Positions 34,258 to 46,675 of a stretch of DNA of 64,000 nt are shown piece after piece. The notes under the pieces were generated by a model. It ran no database searches. It saw only the letters and a program-made list of their open reading frames with translations, and was not told the origin of the DNA. Made by a program: the position numbers and the translations under genes. The DNA is from Castor canadensis (lineage: Eukaryota; Chordata; Mammalia; Rodentia; Castoridae), in assembly GCF_047511655.1 (NCBI RefSeq), contig NC_133394.1, positions 61,288,501 through 61,352,500 of the forward strand. Direction: 5' to 3'. The first letter of the stretch is position 1. The number at the start of each line of letters is the position of its first letter.

Positions 34258-34787
34258 AAGAAAATGTGGTATTTATACACAATGGAGTCTTACTCAGCCT
34301 TGAAGAAGAATGAAATCTTATCATTCTTAAGTAAATGGATGGAACTGGAGAACATCATTCTGAGCAGTTAGCCAGGTTCAGAAGATCAAAAATCGTTATG
34401 CTTTCCCTCATATGCGGACTTTAGGTCTAGGGCAAATACAGCAATGTTGTTTGACTTGGGTTACGTGCTAAGGGGACAACACATATGGCAGGAATGGGAA
34501 AACCCAAAACATAAAAGTGTTTGATGTCCCCACTGTGGAGGAGCTAATACAGAAAACTTAAAGCAACAGAGGTCAATATGGGAAGGCGACCAGGAAGTAG
34601 TGAAGAGGTCAGGTAGAGATGAATCAATTTGGGTTGTAACACACCCAAATTGCATGGAAGCAATGCTAGGATTCTCTCTGTATAGCTATCCTTACCTCAA
34701 CTGGCAAAAACACTATGTCTTTCTTATTATTGCTTATTTCTACTCTTCAACAAAATTGGAGAAAAGGGCAGAAGAGGTTTTGCTTGG

Positions 34788-34845
34788 AAGTGAGGGGGGC
34801 CAGGGGCGAGGGGAGAGGCAGGGGTCATGGGGCAGGGGGGAGAAA
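34788..34845 (+). repeat. G-rich polypurine tract of L1 3' UTR (host copy)
   Basis: The equivalent tract of the larger L1, just before its ATGAATAAATTAATAATAAA tail. Confidence 0.75.
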
Positions 34846-34916
34846 TGGCCCATGGCCTAATGTATGCACATATGAATAAATTAATAATAAATAAATAAAT
34901 AAATAAATATGCCAGA

Positions 34917-35876
34917 AAATACATTTTAAACACTATTTACTCTGTAATCTTGCCTCCAGTATTTGTTTAGCCTGTGTCTACCAATATTTATGTCCTATCA
35001 GGGAAAGTGATAACTTACTTCTTTCCCAATTTATCATAACTCCTTATTTATTTTGGCTATCATTTTTCCTCTTGTTTGTTATATTTCTCCTTAACTTCAA
35101 ATTGCTTAGTTCAGCATCTCACAAATGAAAGTCCTTGGTGGATTCCACAGTGTTGTTACTTTTTCTTATTGAAATGTTTATGGTGTTAGTTCCCTGAAGT
35201 TTTGAGGAGCTATAGATCCAAATTATAAAACTGCTGTGTAACACAGTACAGCCCAAAGAGAAAGAACAAAAAAGACACATAAGGACTAAGGATGGCTTAT
35301 CAAATGACACTCAAGGTAAAATTAGGTGAAAGGAGAGTTTCTGGATCGAAATATCAGATTACCCCCTAAAGCTATAAACCTAGTGATGAAATAAAAGGAA
35401 CTACCCCTTTATTAAATCACCCCATTAAGCAAATCACTTTGATGTTTGGGCATAGGCAGGTCTAAGGACAGATGTTTTTGATGTAGTTCCTTATACCCTC
35501 ATCAGGTCACAAAGGATTAGAAACATTTAAACCCTTACTGAAGAAAGAATAATTATTTTTTAGGAATTTGACACCTAATAATTTGCATCCTGAAGTGTGG
35601 ATAGGAGTGAAAAGCACAACTATGAGTCCATTGAATAATTCACATATGTGTTCCCTGTACACTGTGGGATCCTTTGTGCATTTGGAAAACTCTAGGAACT
35701 GAAGTAGTTGAAAAGGAGCAGAGGGCTGACATTAAAGGCACTGCTTTATAGGCCTTTTGCAGAAGCAATGACACTCAGGAGAAATAGAAGACTAGTTTTG
35801 GTTTATTACTTGGTAATACTTTTTCCAGCCACTTTCACTTCATCCTTTTCTTGCTTCTTTACTCTCCTGTTCTCTC
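34917..35876. other. Intergenic, no recognised feature
   Basis: AT-rich unique sequence. Confidence 0.4.
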
Positions 35877-35988
35877 ATTTCTCAATAAAGTCTTTTTTTG
35901 AGCATAAGTGAGTACCTTCAACCTCTGTGAAGGTATTTCTCAATAAAGTCTTTTTTTGAGCATAAGTGAGTACCTTCAACCTCTGTGA
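35877..35988. repeat. 54-bp perfect tandem duplication
   Basis: The 54 bases at 35877-35930 recur unchanged at 35935-35988 (period 58, 4-bp spacer). The unit contains AATAAAG followed by seven T. Confidence 0.95.
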
Positions 35989-36539
35989 CCTCATATTATA
36001 AATTAAACTCATTAAAGATATTTAGCAAAGTTTTCATCTTAAAAGGACTTTCTTTGTCCATAGTAAAAACACAAGCTTTGCAGCTGTACCTTGGCTGACA
36101 ACGTGGCTGACTTACAATGACTCTTCTTCCATTTCTACTTTTGGAAGAACAAACTACAGATTCTAGAAGACAGTCATTGCTCAGTCTGTCTGTGTTTACC
36201 TATGGATTATGTCTACAGTCCCTTGAGAAAGGTGATAAGTCCCACTTGTGGCAAATGGAGTGTCATGTATTGTCAGGGAGTGGCCTCTCTGGGCCCATAG
36301 ATGGCTTGATTTTTGTGAATTGTGGTTTATTATTCTCTTCACCATTTTATCTCTGACTCTGTCTTCATATTAATTATTTTTGTGTTCATAGGGTTTTTAA
36401 AAGGTTGCTGAAAATATAGACTCTCTCTTCATAGTCTTTGTTACTCTAGTTTATGCATGGAAGTCAATGCTTAACCTGCTTGCCAGTGGTTCCAAACAGT
36501 TTGCAATGTGTTAAGAGAGCCCATCACCAGAAGCTTGGC

Positions 36540-36715
36540 TTCATAACCTGTCTACCACTTTCCCATCAACTCTCTCATCCTCAATCTTCTCATTTGTAAA
36601 TTAGAGATAGTGGTGATAATAGACACATGTCAGAAAATTGCTTAAAGGATGACATGAATTGATGTATTTAAAGCAGCTAGGACAGTGTTCAGTACATGGC
36701 ATTTACAAATACTTT
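36540..36715 (+). repeat. MIR SINE
   Basis: CTTCTCATTTGTAAATTAGA followed by GATAGTGGTGATAATAGACA and GACAGTGTTCAGTACATGGC, the MIR 3' half. Confidence 0.7.
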
Positions 36716-36950
36716 ATCACTTCCAGTATTTCAAAGTTTTCCATCTCTCCCAGTAGTTGAGTTGAGCCTTATTATTTATTATTTCTGCATTTTAAAGTTA
36801 ACAAGTTGGTGCTCCTAAACAATGTATGAGACTGTGCTACTCTTAACAGGGAAGAGTCACCCAGCATGTAATCAAGAAAACTCAACTATTGGTTCACTAA
36901 AGTTTGATTATGCATAGCTTCATTTTATTCCAAAAGGACTTAGGGCAGGT

Positions 36951-36992
36951 TGTATATATATGTATATATATATATATATATACATATATATG

Positions 36993-37026
<34 letters not shown>

Positions 37027-37027
37027 C
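36951..37027. repeat. (TA)n microsatellite
   Basis: TA units with interspersed TGTA/TACA, largely self-complementary, so cruciform extrusion is possible. Confidence 0.95.
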
Positions 37028-37099
37028 AACTGTAAATACTTTTAAAAATCATAAAATTGGAGCAAGGAGAGACAAGAGTAGGAAGACTGATTAGCTTTC

Positions 37100-37425
37100 T
37101 TTTTTTATGGTGATACTGGAGGTTGAACTCAGGGCCTCATGCTAGTAGGCAGATGTTCTACCACTTGAGCCACTCTGCCAACCCTTTTTGTGTTGGTTAC
37201 TTTTGTGATAGGGTCTTGATTTATGCCCAGGAGGGCTTAGTCTGTGATCTTCCTATTTGTGCTTTCCAGTGTAGCTAGGATGACACATGTGTACCATGAC
37301 ATCCAGCCATTGGTTGAGATAGAGTCTTGGGAACTTTTTGCTTGGGCTGGCCTCAAACCATGATTCTCTAGATCTCCCCCTTCCATGTAGGTAGGATTGT
37401 AGGCTTGAACCATGCCACCCATCTA
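37100..37425 (-). mobile_element. Trimeric SINE (B1-like, B1-like, ID)
   Basis: In plus orientation: an ID module (GTTGAACTCAGGGCCTCATG, TTCTACCACTTGAGCCACTC), a B1-like module (GTGATAGGGTCTTGATTTAT ... GTGTAGCTAGGATGACAC) and a second B1-like module (TTGAGATAGAGTCTTGGG ... GTAGGTAGGATTGTAGGC). Same architecture as 21068-21387. Confidence 0.78.
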
Positions 37426-37427
37426 GA

Positions 37428-38504
37428 TTTTCCTTTAAGTTGCCCAGTATACACTGTACTTTTGTTTTTAGCCCAGGCTGACATTATTAATGCCTACATT
37501 CATTACAAAAGCAGTAGTCTACATTACATGCACAATAGCTCTCTTCTTAGCACAAAAAGTGAAAAATTACTTTATTATTGCTGTTTCTATAAAAAGAAAA
37601 ATTTAGGTTTTAGAAAATGAAAGCACGTTTTTCCAGCTTAGTTTATAGATCAGTGATAATATCAACTTTCACATGCTGTTTTCTTTACCTGAAAATGACA
37701 TAATGTATGTCATTTATTAGCTAAAACATAATTTTTTTAAATACCTGCTAGCCATTACTACCCTACCAAATACAACTATTTACATTCAATGTCCATAGAA
37801 TGAACTTTAAATATGTGCCAGATATTGCATTTAGTTCCATTTCTGTGCTTCAGTTTTATCAAAGCATGCAACTGCTGGTGGTAAAGCACTTAAGGCTATA
37901 AAAGGAGACTAATGAGAAGTTGAGAAGTTTGGCCTAGCACTTACCCACAATCTTCTTTGGACACCCTTCCCCTGTCTTGTCAAACAACTGTCATGGGTAG
38001 AACACAACTGGATAAGAAACTCCCTCTCTGGATAGCTGCCTAGGAGGCAGATAGGTTGGCTTGTGTTCCCTAAGCAGCCAGAGAAATGCAGTGTTCTTGT
38101 GGGCTAATCCATTAAAATAAGAGAAACACAAAATAACAGTCAAGTCTAAATTTGTTAGAAAGCCATTTAATGTTCCAGCACTGTTACCTTCAGGGTTGTT
38201 TGTAGAAACATTTCATTTTCTGTGTCAAAGGGGACAGATTTGTAATGTTGCATACAAGTCACTGATAACTTTGAACTCTTTTGGATTGTCTTGTATGTGA
38301 ATCTCTTTCAAGACTAAAAATTATCAAGGACCTTCAAAGTTGTATTGCCCTTTAAGACATTTTGAGGAAATTCTTGTGCATGAGTCTGTATATATGTAAA
38401 AATTTCCTTCCCTTATAGTTGACTCTTGTCTTAATCTCACTGAGAGTGATATGTTGTCAGGGAAAGTGAAGCATAAAGTTTCATAGTCCATTCTCTTCTT
38501 CTAT
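37428..38504. other. Intergenic, no recognised feature
   Basis: AT-rich unique sequence on both strands. Confidence 0.4.
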
Positions 38505-38720
38505 AGGGTAATTCATAAAGGACAGAAGTTTATTTGGCTCACAGTTCTGGAGGCTGGGAAGTCTGAGAACGTGGCATATAATCTGGTGAGGGCTTTATTA
38601 CTGCAACATAACATGATGGCAGATCAAGTAAGCATGTGCAAAACAGAAGAAAATGAGCCCAAACGCTGCCTTTTTGTTAATAACCCTTTGTATGAATTCT
38701 GTGAAAACAGCATTAATCCA
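38505..38720 (-). mobile_element. MaLR-type LTR fragment (MLT1-like)
   Basis: AGAAGTTTATTTGGCTCACA, GTTCTGGAGGCTGGGAAGTC and TCTGGTGAGGGC are the reverse of the LTR end seen in MLT1-like copies. It is opposite in orientation to the copy at 17345-17735. Confidence 0.6.
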
Positions 38721-38846
38721 TTCATGGAGCCTAAATATTGTTTAAAAGTCTTATCTGTTAATATTGTTACAATGGGAACTAAATTTTAACTTGAGTTTTA
38801 AAGGGGAGATTCAAACTCCTGGCTAGTGTAATTTTGGTTTTTCCTT

Positions 38847-39080
38847 TTTTTTTGGTGGGATTGGAATTTGAACTCAGGGCTTCATGCTTGCAAAACAGGT
38901 GTTCACAAAGCTGGTGCTCCACTGCTTGAGCTACAGCTCCAGTTCATTTTGCTGTCATTATTTTGAAGATGGGGTCTCATAAAATATTTGCCTGGGATAG
39001 CCTCCAACCATGATTCTTCTGATTTTAGCCTCCAAAGTAGCTAGGATTATAGGTATGAGCTACTAGTGCCTGGTCTAATT
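38847..39080 (-). mobile_element. B1-ID composite SINE
   Basis: Nine T, then GGAATTTGAACTCAGGGCTT, GAAGATGGGGTCTCATAAAA and AGCTAGGATTATAGGTATGA. The ID half carries a short internal insertion near 38905. Confidence 0.8.
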
Positions 39081-39429
39081 TTTAGTTTTGAATCTTAATT
39101 TTGAAGTGTCTGTATTTCTGTCTAATAGTTTTTCAACTCTCATATTCTTACTAGTCTATTCCCAAGGGTGAATGATACAGAAATTCCATTTGTCTTTTTT
39201 ATTCAGCAAGTAGGTACTTACAGCTCTTAATTCTTTCCTTTGTCTTCAGGGTGTCTGATAGGTTGTACTTAAAAATAAAATGTTCCTACTTTACATATTG
39301 CTTATTCCCTTACAGGATATCTGTTATTACCAGAGCATTGTTCACTCATTGATTAGTACCTGGACGTAGGCTAGGAGCTGTGCAGAGTGAAGAGAACTAC
39401 CACAGCCAAGAAAGATTCACATGGTAGTC

Positions 39430-39995
39430 GGACCTCCACTCTGTTATTAATTTGCTGTGAAAATTCTAAAATTATCTTTCTTTATATGTATGACTACCTT
39501 GTGCAAGTTCTACAGTATCTTGATTTCTGTAGTTTTGTAGCAAATTTTGAAATCAGAAATTATGAGTTGTCTCTGTTCTTTTCCAAGATTGTTTTTGCTG
39601 TATTGTATCCCATGAATAACCACACAAATCATATGACCATTTTACCAAGTTGTATAAAATAATGTCAGCATGTATTTTAGTAGTGATTGTATTGAATCTG
39701 TAGAATTATTTAGGGAATATTATTATCAAAACATCAAGTCTTTCAAGCCATGAACATGGGATATCTTTCCACTCACATTATTCTTCATTGACTTGATGAT
39801 GTTTTGTAGTTTTCAGTAACTATTGCAGTTGTTTTGTTAGATTTATTCCTAAATATTTTGTTCTCTTTGGTACTGTGATCAATTGTATTGTTTTCTCAAC
39901 TTCTCTGCTAGGGGATAGCAATGCAACTGATTTTTATATGTTGATCCTATATTCTGCAATCATGCTGAACTCATTTATTAACTGTAATAGGTAAG

Positions 39996-40028
<33 letters not shown>

Positions 40029-40440
40029 CCTGAATGTTTCCTAAACATTTCTTTAATGTTACACAAAAATAATGAACCCTGGAAATAGAGGTGTTTTTGG
40101 TTTTCCCCTTACAATCTGATACTTTTGAATAGAAGAGATGAGATGGACATTCTTTTTTGTTACTGATCATAGAGGACAAGTTTTCAGTCTCTTATACAGG
40201 GTATGATGCAAGCATGTAAGCTCTGTATGTGTATGTGTGTTTGTAGATGTTCTTTACTCAAATACAAGAGGATTATTTTAGAGTTTATGAAACAGTGTGT
40301 CAATACTTATTGAGAAGATCATGTTGATTTAAATTCTTTTCACAGTTACTAAAGTTTATTTTCATATGTTGAACCAACTTTGCATTCCTAGGCTAAATCT
40401 CACTTGGAGTATAATTATTTCCAAACCACTGACCTAGAGA
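39430..40440 (-). mobile_element. Old L1 ORF2 fragment with internal (TG)n
   Basis: On the plus strand, CATGAACATGGGATATCTTT, TAGATTTATTCCTAAATATT and ATATGTTGAACCAACTTTGC are the reverse of well-known L1 ORF2 segments. A TG repeat lies at 39997-40027. Diverged, with no long open frame. Confidence 0.75.
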
Positions 40441-41147
40441 AGTGATTTCCAAGTGCAAGCTTCCGATCAATAATTCCATGTGATGTTAATATTTTCTCTA
40501 TAAATAAAAGTCTGGGGAATGGTGGGTTATATTCAAGCAGGTCTCTCAACAGCAGAATAACTTAGCAAATATATCATGCTCATATGTTTGTGACTCCCTA
40601 AGAGTAGGGTATAGTATGCTATGTATCAAAAACCTTTCTGGTAAGGACATTTTGTGAGATTAACTTTCTAACAAGCATACCTGAAGATATTTTGATCCCA
40701 AGAATTTGAATTAAGTTTCTGTAGCAGGTAAGGGTGGTTTAGAAAAAGCTTAGAAGTGATAGGGTCATCAATTTAAAACTACATACTGTTATATAGAAAA
40801 TTTCATTCAATTTTCAACAAATATTTATAGTGTGTCTGTTATGTGCTAGGTCCTCTTCTATGCACTGGAAAACCAGCAGTGCAAAAAAAAAATGACAAAA
40901 GTAATCTCTGTTCTTGTGGAGCTTACATTTTGGAAGGGAGGCAAATAATAAACATAAAAATAATGTAGATTATAAAGTATTTTAAAAGTATTATACATTA
41001 TATAAAAAGGAAAACAAGCTTAAGAAGTTTTAGAAACTGGGTAAAAGGAAGGATAGCCCAATATAATATTTAATAGGACACTCAGCATAAGCCTTGTTGA
41101 GACAATGTCATGGTGAGGGAGAAAAGGGGAAGAGGAAGAAAGGGAGG

Positions 41148-41150
<3 letters not shown>

Positions 41151-41202
<52 letters not shown>

Positions 41203-41205
41203 AGA
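41151..41205. repeat. (GA)n microsatellite
   Basis: About 25 AG units, slightly interrupted at the 3' end. Confidence 0.95.
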
Positions 41206-41473
41206 TTGAGAGAGAATCTAATTTGTTCAAAGCTAGCGAATAGGTAAATGTGCCTGAAGCAGACTGTAGGATGGGGAGAATGGTAGAAGTGTTTGTGAGT
41301 TCATTCTTGGGTTAGTGCAATAATCCCTGGACTAATTTCCCTGCTTCTACTTTTGGTCCTAGATTGAGAGTTGACTGTGTGCATATGTGTATGTGTGGCA
41401 GGTATTGGAGTGAGGAGTAGGTAAAAGTAGTCAAGAGGCTATTTTAGCAATCCAGGCAAGAGAGGACAGGAAC

Positions 41474-43127
41474 CCAAAATACACATTGGAGAAAAGACAG
41501 CCTCTTTAACAAATGTTTGTGGGAAAACTGAATTTCTACCTGCAGGACTTTGAAATTAGGTCCCAGTCTCTCATCTTGTACTAGTATCAGTTCAAAATGG
41601 ATTAATAATCTTAGTGTAAGATCTGAAACAGTGAAATTAATCCAGGAAAAAATAAGGAACGCATTGAACCACATAGGCATAGAGATAACTTTATGAATGT
41701 AACTCCAATATCACACCAATTAAGACAAAGTGTTGACAAATGGAATTAATGAAACTAAAAAGCTCCTGCACAACAAATGAAACAGTAACCAGACTAAAGA
41801 GACAGCCTACAAAATAGGAGAAAATCTTTGCCAGCTATATATATGACAAGAGATTAATAACCAGAATATACAAGGAGCTCAAAAACTAACTTCTTAAAGA
41901 ATCAACAACCCACTGAGTAAATAGGCAAATGAACTGAACATGTAATTCTTGAAAGAAGACATACATATTGCTGATAAACATATGAAGAAATGCTCAATAT
42001 CCTTGAACATAAAGGAAAAGGAAATGGAAATCAAAACTACATTGAGATTCCACCTCACCCCAGTCAAAATGGCTGTCATCAGTAATACAAACAACAACAA
42101 ATGCTGGTGAGGATGTGGGGAAATAGGAACACTTCTACACTGTTGGTGGGAATGTAAATTAGTGCAACCCCCATGGAAAGCAATATGGAGGCCTCTCAAC
42201 AACCTAAAAATAGGACACCAGTGATACCACTCCTAGGTTTATATCCAAAAGAATGTACCCCAGAATATGATAGAGCCACTTGCACACTCATATTTATTGC
42301 AGCCCTATTTGGAAACAGCCCAGATGGCCCCTGACCAATGAATGGTTTAGTAAAATATATATACACACAATGGAGTTTTATTCAGCCATAAAGAAAAATG
42401 AAATTATGTTGTTTGCAGGTAAATGGATGGAACTAGAGAACTTCATGTTAAGCAAAGTAAGTCAGGCTCAGAAAATCAAAGGTCACATGCTTTCTCTCAT
42501 ATGCAGAAACTAGATCTATAAGTTAAATGTATATAAACATATGTGATCATACACACATACATATCTGGTGAGAGAGAGAACAAAATTATATTAATGAGTT
42601 CATCTGAGGGGGATATGGGAGGTGTAAGAGATAAAGAAAATGTTTGAGAATGAAAAATATTGAAACCTATCAATTTTTGATTATAATGCACTATACAGTA
42701 AGCTGTTAAATATTAGGGGAGCATGGTGATAAAGGTAAGTAATGGGGGGAGAGGGTTACTTTGATTAAAGCATGATATATATAAACCTGAGGTACCAAGG
42801 TGAAACCTCTGTGAACTATCAATACATACTTAATTTAAAAAAATAAAAAGCAGGAAGGAAAAATAAATCTTTTCCATGGATGGTTATCTCTGGGAGGGGG
42901 TTGGGCACAAGGAAAGGGGGAATGAGGGTGTATATGGCAGGTGTATTTTGTATCCATATATGAAAATAGAAAAATGAATCCTACTGAAATTGTTCTAAAG
43001 AGGGATAAGGGGAAAGAGGGAGAACAATGGAGGGAGCAAATCCAACTAAGATATATTTTAAACACATATGCAAATATCACAATATATCCCCCTATACAAC
43101 TACTATGCACTTATAAAATCATAAAAA
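41474..43127 (+). mobile_element. 5'-truncated L1 LINE
   Basis: ORF2 C-terminal remnant (ACAGCCTCTTTAACAAATGT through TGGTGGGAATGTAAATTAGT to about 42510), then a 3' UTR and an AAAATCATAAAAA tail. A perfect 13-bp duplication AGAGGACAGGAAC flanks it at 41461-41473 and 43128-43140. ORF2 is broken. It inserted into an older repeat. Confidence 0.92.
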
Positions 43128-43599
43128 AGAGGACAGGAACTAGAAGCAGCAGTTGAGTTGGGGAGAAGTGCTCATATTTTGGGTATTTTGAGTGTGAGGT
43201 CAATAGGATTTCCTGAAAGCTTGGAGAAGAACTGTGAGAGAAGAAAGAATGACTCTAAAGTTTTCATCTTCTGCAACTGTTAGGATAAACAGAGAATGGA
43301 AAAGATGTTGAAATTTGTGAAGGAGATGAAATAGTCTAATATTGGAGCATAGTATATTTTATATCTATTAAACATTTTATATACAATAACTCAGCACAGG
43401 AATTAAAACACAGAAGACCTGTTATTGGCTGGATAAAGTACATCATTCAATCTGTACCAATAGAGACACCAACCTGCTATTCCTCTACATTGTGCATATA
43501 TAAAAAGACCAGGGAAAATCAGAATTGAATAGACAAATGCTAGTTATAATACGTATTATTTAATTTTTAAGTACATTCTTTAATTCTAAAAATTGATTG

Positions 43600-43732
43600 T
43601 TATTTATTTCTTTTTTGTTTTTGAAACAGGGTCTCACTATGTAGCTTAGGCTGGCCTCAAACATGAGATCCTCCTGCCTCAACCTCCTGAGTGCTGGAAT
43701 TACAGGTGTAGGCCACCACTCTTTGCTTAACC
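43600..43732 (-). mobile_element. B1 SINE
   Basis: TTTGAAACAGGGTCTCACTA, TAGCTTAGGCTGGCCTCAAA, CCTCCTGAGTGCTGGAATTA and CAGGTGTAGGCCACCAC form a reversed B1. Confidence 0.88.
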
Positions 43733-44364
43733 AATTCTTAGAACACTTTTTACTCCTACTGGAGACAACAAAACATAAAAAAAAACCCAAAAGCCCAAAC
43801 CCTTCCATTGGTTGAGTGAGTGAGTAATCTGCTTTCAGAATGCATGTTCATTGCTGGCACATAACTGTGAATCAATTAAGAAGACTGCTTTCTGCCAGCA
43901 AAAGAGGAGATGGGGCAGCTGGGAGACCACTAGTGACTGAAGAGAGGAAATGGTACGTTAGGTGTTAGGCTATTAAGAAAGGTGCAGCACCCTTGCCATC
44001 ATTCTAGGCAGATCTCAAGCTACATTTCTCAGCTTCCCTTGCAGTGAGATGTGACTGAAATCCAGGCAATGGAATGGGAAGGGAGGTAGCTTGTGTCTCT
44101 CCCAAGTCTGGTCCAGGAAACTTTTACACTTGTTGTTTCCTCTTTTGATTTGTGAGGACTGGCATGGCCATACTGTAAGTGATATGTTGAAGATTCTGGA
44201 GGCAATGCTGGAAGAAGCCTGGGTTTCTGAATTTCTGCTCAGAGGGGATCATCTATTTATTAGTTGGTGTCTCCTATCTGGGGTCTTCCATGAATGAGAA
44301 GTAAGTTTTACTGTATTTGAGCTTTCATATATTTATTTATATTTCTTTGTAGTTTATGTCTTGT
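43733..44364. other. Intergenic, no recognised feature
   Basis: Slightly G/C-richer unique sequence; the frame at 44091-44297 has no recognisable domain. Confidence 0.35.
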
Positions 44365-44420
44365 AGCAGCATCTCCTGGGTCACTGGGACTACAGACATG
44401 AGCCACCATGGCTGGTACTA
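44365..44420 (-). mobile_element. Short 7SL-like SINE fragment
   Basis: GGGACTACAGACATGAGCCA followed by CCATGGCTGG is the reverse of a B1-type left end. Confidence 0.5.
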
Positions 44421-45129
44421 TCTTAGACTACCATGTCCAGTTACCTCGGATCCTTACCTGGCATAAGGCATATGTGAGCCATTATGAGCACAATGTAAGG
44501 AGGTTTGAGCTTTCCTAGAATTATTTAATTTGTGGCACAGAAATAGGAGAGGCAAAATATTTTCTACAGGCAAAACATTTCCTATAATGTAAAGGTTGGG
44601 AGCATGATACTTTTTTCTAGAAAGTCTATAAGTTATAGACTTTAACATATCCAGGAAAGGAGGAGGAATAGTTAAGGAATAAAAGAATGAATAAAGTGTA
44701 GTGAAAATCTGTACTTGAGGCTAAGCTATGTCTAGTGCTAGAGCTCAGAAATTTGCTGGACATGTCTACAGACTTTATGAAGTCTGTTTGAATAAAGAAT
44801 TTAGTATCCTCCCTGGAGAATCATCATCTTAAAGGCAAGAGAGATTTAGGTGCAGCAAATTTATCCTTGAAACATAAGAGTTGAGATTCAGTTTTGAGTA
44901 CAGTCACCTCAAATTTGATTCCTGTGGGGAAGAGAAATTTGTTCTACACCTTTGGTTTGCTGGCTTTTCATTATAACAATAAAGTTTTTGTGAGGTACTT
45001 TGGATCTAGGTTAAGATGCTTTCCTGCTCCTGCAGTTTAGGCCAGTGGGTCAGTGATGTATGTGTTCAGTGGAGCAGACAGTCTGATGTTTACAAGTAGC
45101 CAATCTTCGGATCTCTTTTTGTTTTTAAA

Positions 45130-45760
45130 TGACATCTTTCAATGAATTGAGACAACATTAGAAGTCCTAGATCTGTGCCAAGCTTTAGGGACATAGTGAA
45201 GAGCTGGAAGGATAGTCTCTTTCTTGAGAGCAGTTATAGTTTAGTGGTAGAAGGCAGACCTCAAAAATAAGTGCTACACAAATGATAAAATGACAAGAGT
45301 GTTTATAAGAGCATATGGCAGAGAATATCTAATCTAATAGGTGTTCCATTAAGGAACACCTCTTAGAGTGTGATTTAAATTGACGGGGAGGGGGGAGGAA
45401 TCTGTCAAGATACTCAGGTAAATGACATGTAGTGAAACCATTGCAGGAACAAAGAGTGTTGCTAAGACACAAGGGGGTGAACATGAACCTACTATGTTTG
45501 AAGAGTAGAAAGAAGCTAGTGTGGTGGTTGCAAATACATCAAAGAAGAGAACCAAGTGAGGGGAGGTGGCAGTGGCTGGCATAGCCAAAGTGAGGGTTTT
45601 AATTTTGTCCTAAGAATAATGAGAAGTCATAAAACAGTTTTGCATAAGGAGCAAAATGATTAGAATTGCCTTACTAACAATTCCTGTTGGCTGTTTGTTG
45701 ATGTGTGGGTTACAGTGTGGCCAGAATGAAAGAGGCAAGGCTATTACCATAAAATGTCTC
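45130..45760 (+). repeat. Ancient L2-era repeat
   Basis: Ordered matches to a common old mammalian repeat: GAGAGCAGTTATAGTTTAGT, ACCATTGCAGGAACAAAGAG, AATTTTGTCCTAAGAATAAT and CAGTGTGGCCAGAATGAAAG. Diverged; family by memory. Confidence 0.5.
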
Positions 45761-46624
45761 CAGATAAAGAGACATTTGTGACTTTGAACTGGGAAGGTTG
45801 TTCTCCAAGTCTTTTCTGTTAACTCCTTGAGGTCCTGGAGATCCTTTCATGAGGTCTGGAAGGTAAAAATCATTTTCACAATAACACTGAGATATTATTT
45901 GCCCTAAAAATTGTTCTCGTATTTGCACTGATGGCACAAAACTTACAGTTTTGGAGATTAGCTTTAATCAAGACAATAAATTGGGCTTCTAGTCATTTAA
46001 TTCTTTATCCCAACATATTCTCTGTGAAAACCTGCAAGCTTTCCTTAAAGATAATTCTTGATAAAGCAGAAACTCATTAATTTTGTTAAATCTCATCACT
46101 GAACACACATCTTTTTAATATTCTGGGTGCCAAAATGGGGAAACCTTTTGCTGAAGTAGCTCAAAGTTACTGCCAACCTCCTGAAGCAGATGGTAATTTT
46201 CTCTTTGTGATAGCAGAGGTCAGGTGCTTAATACAGCAGAGAGCTAAAGAAAGAACTGTCTGAGAGAGATGCTGTCAAATCCAGAGAAGCAAGGAGATAG
46301 AGAAATTGGGAGTATGCATCAATTTATCTATAGGCAACTGTAAATCACCCTTCAAAGACATTTAGCCTCCTACTTCTGCTTGTTATAAAGTTATAAATGG
46401 GCTGTTAAGGTGGCCCTGGGAAGGCATTGTCTGGTGGGTACTAAAAGTGATGTGCTAGAGCACAGTGGATAGGAGAATGGGTGTGTGCATCGCTTTCCAA
46501 CTCAGAATCTGACAATGTCAAATTGCTAGCTTGAAATCACACATCCTACTCATATTTACACCATGGTAATTGTCAAACACCATGCATTAGGCCTTTTAAA
46601 AAATAATAGCTGTCAGCATTAAAA

Positions 46625-46675
46625 TGTAAATATCTGGTATATAATATGTGCTCAATAAATATTTTTTGAACATGG
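46625..46675 (+). repeat. MIR/L2 3' end fragment
   Basis: TATAATATGTGCTCAATAAA then TATTTTTTGAACATGG matches the conserved L2/MIR tail. Confidence 0.55.

Larger units (their letters stand above)
30288..34420 (+). pseudogene. L1 ORF2 remnant (endonuclease and reverse transcriptase)
   Basis: The apurinic-like endonuclease start is at 30288 (LTLNVNGLNSPINRHH, then CCLQETHL). The later endonuclease motifs [10 protein letters not shown] and [12 protein letters not shown] lie within 30672-31361. The RT follows: [27 protein letters not shown] (32065-32301) and the FADD active-site motif at 32380-32391, with a stop just after it (32401). The C-terminal segment at 33647-33922 is interrupted by the nested L1 and resumes after 34266. 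Many stops and frameshifts separate these pieces. No active product is expected. Confidence 0.88.
27834..34908 (+). mobile_element. Near-full-length L1 LINE, broken, with a nested L1
   Basis: It has the complete order 5' UTR (27834 to about 28950), ORF1 remnant, ORF2 remnant, 3' UTR with a G-rich tract, and an AATAAATAAATA tail ending near 34908. The 5' end carries GATCCAAGATGGC. An 8-bp duplication ATGCCAGA flanks it (27826-27833 and 34909-34916). ORF1 and ORF2 are both cut by stops and frameshifts. A second, short L1 is nested in ORF2 at 33923-34257. Too damaged to move on its own. Confidence 0.92.
40800..43330 (+). repeat. Ancient L2-era repeat, split by an L1 and a GA repeat
   Basis: It opens GTGTCTGTTATGTGCTAGGT and AACCAGCAGTGC, then TGTTCTTGTGGAGCTTACAT. 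It continues at low similarity to 41473 and resumes after the L1 at 43128 with AAAGTTTTCATCTTCTGCAA-type sequence. The layout matches an old mammalian-wide LINE-like repeat also present at 45130-45760. Family name inferred from memory. Confidence 0.55.
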
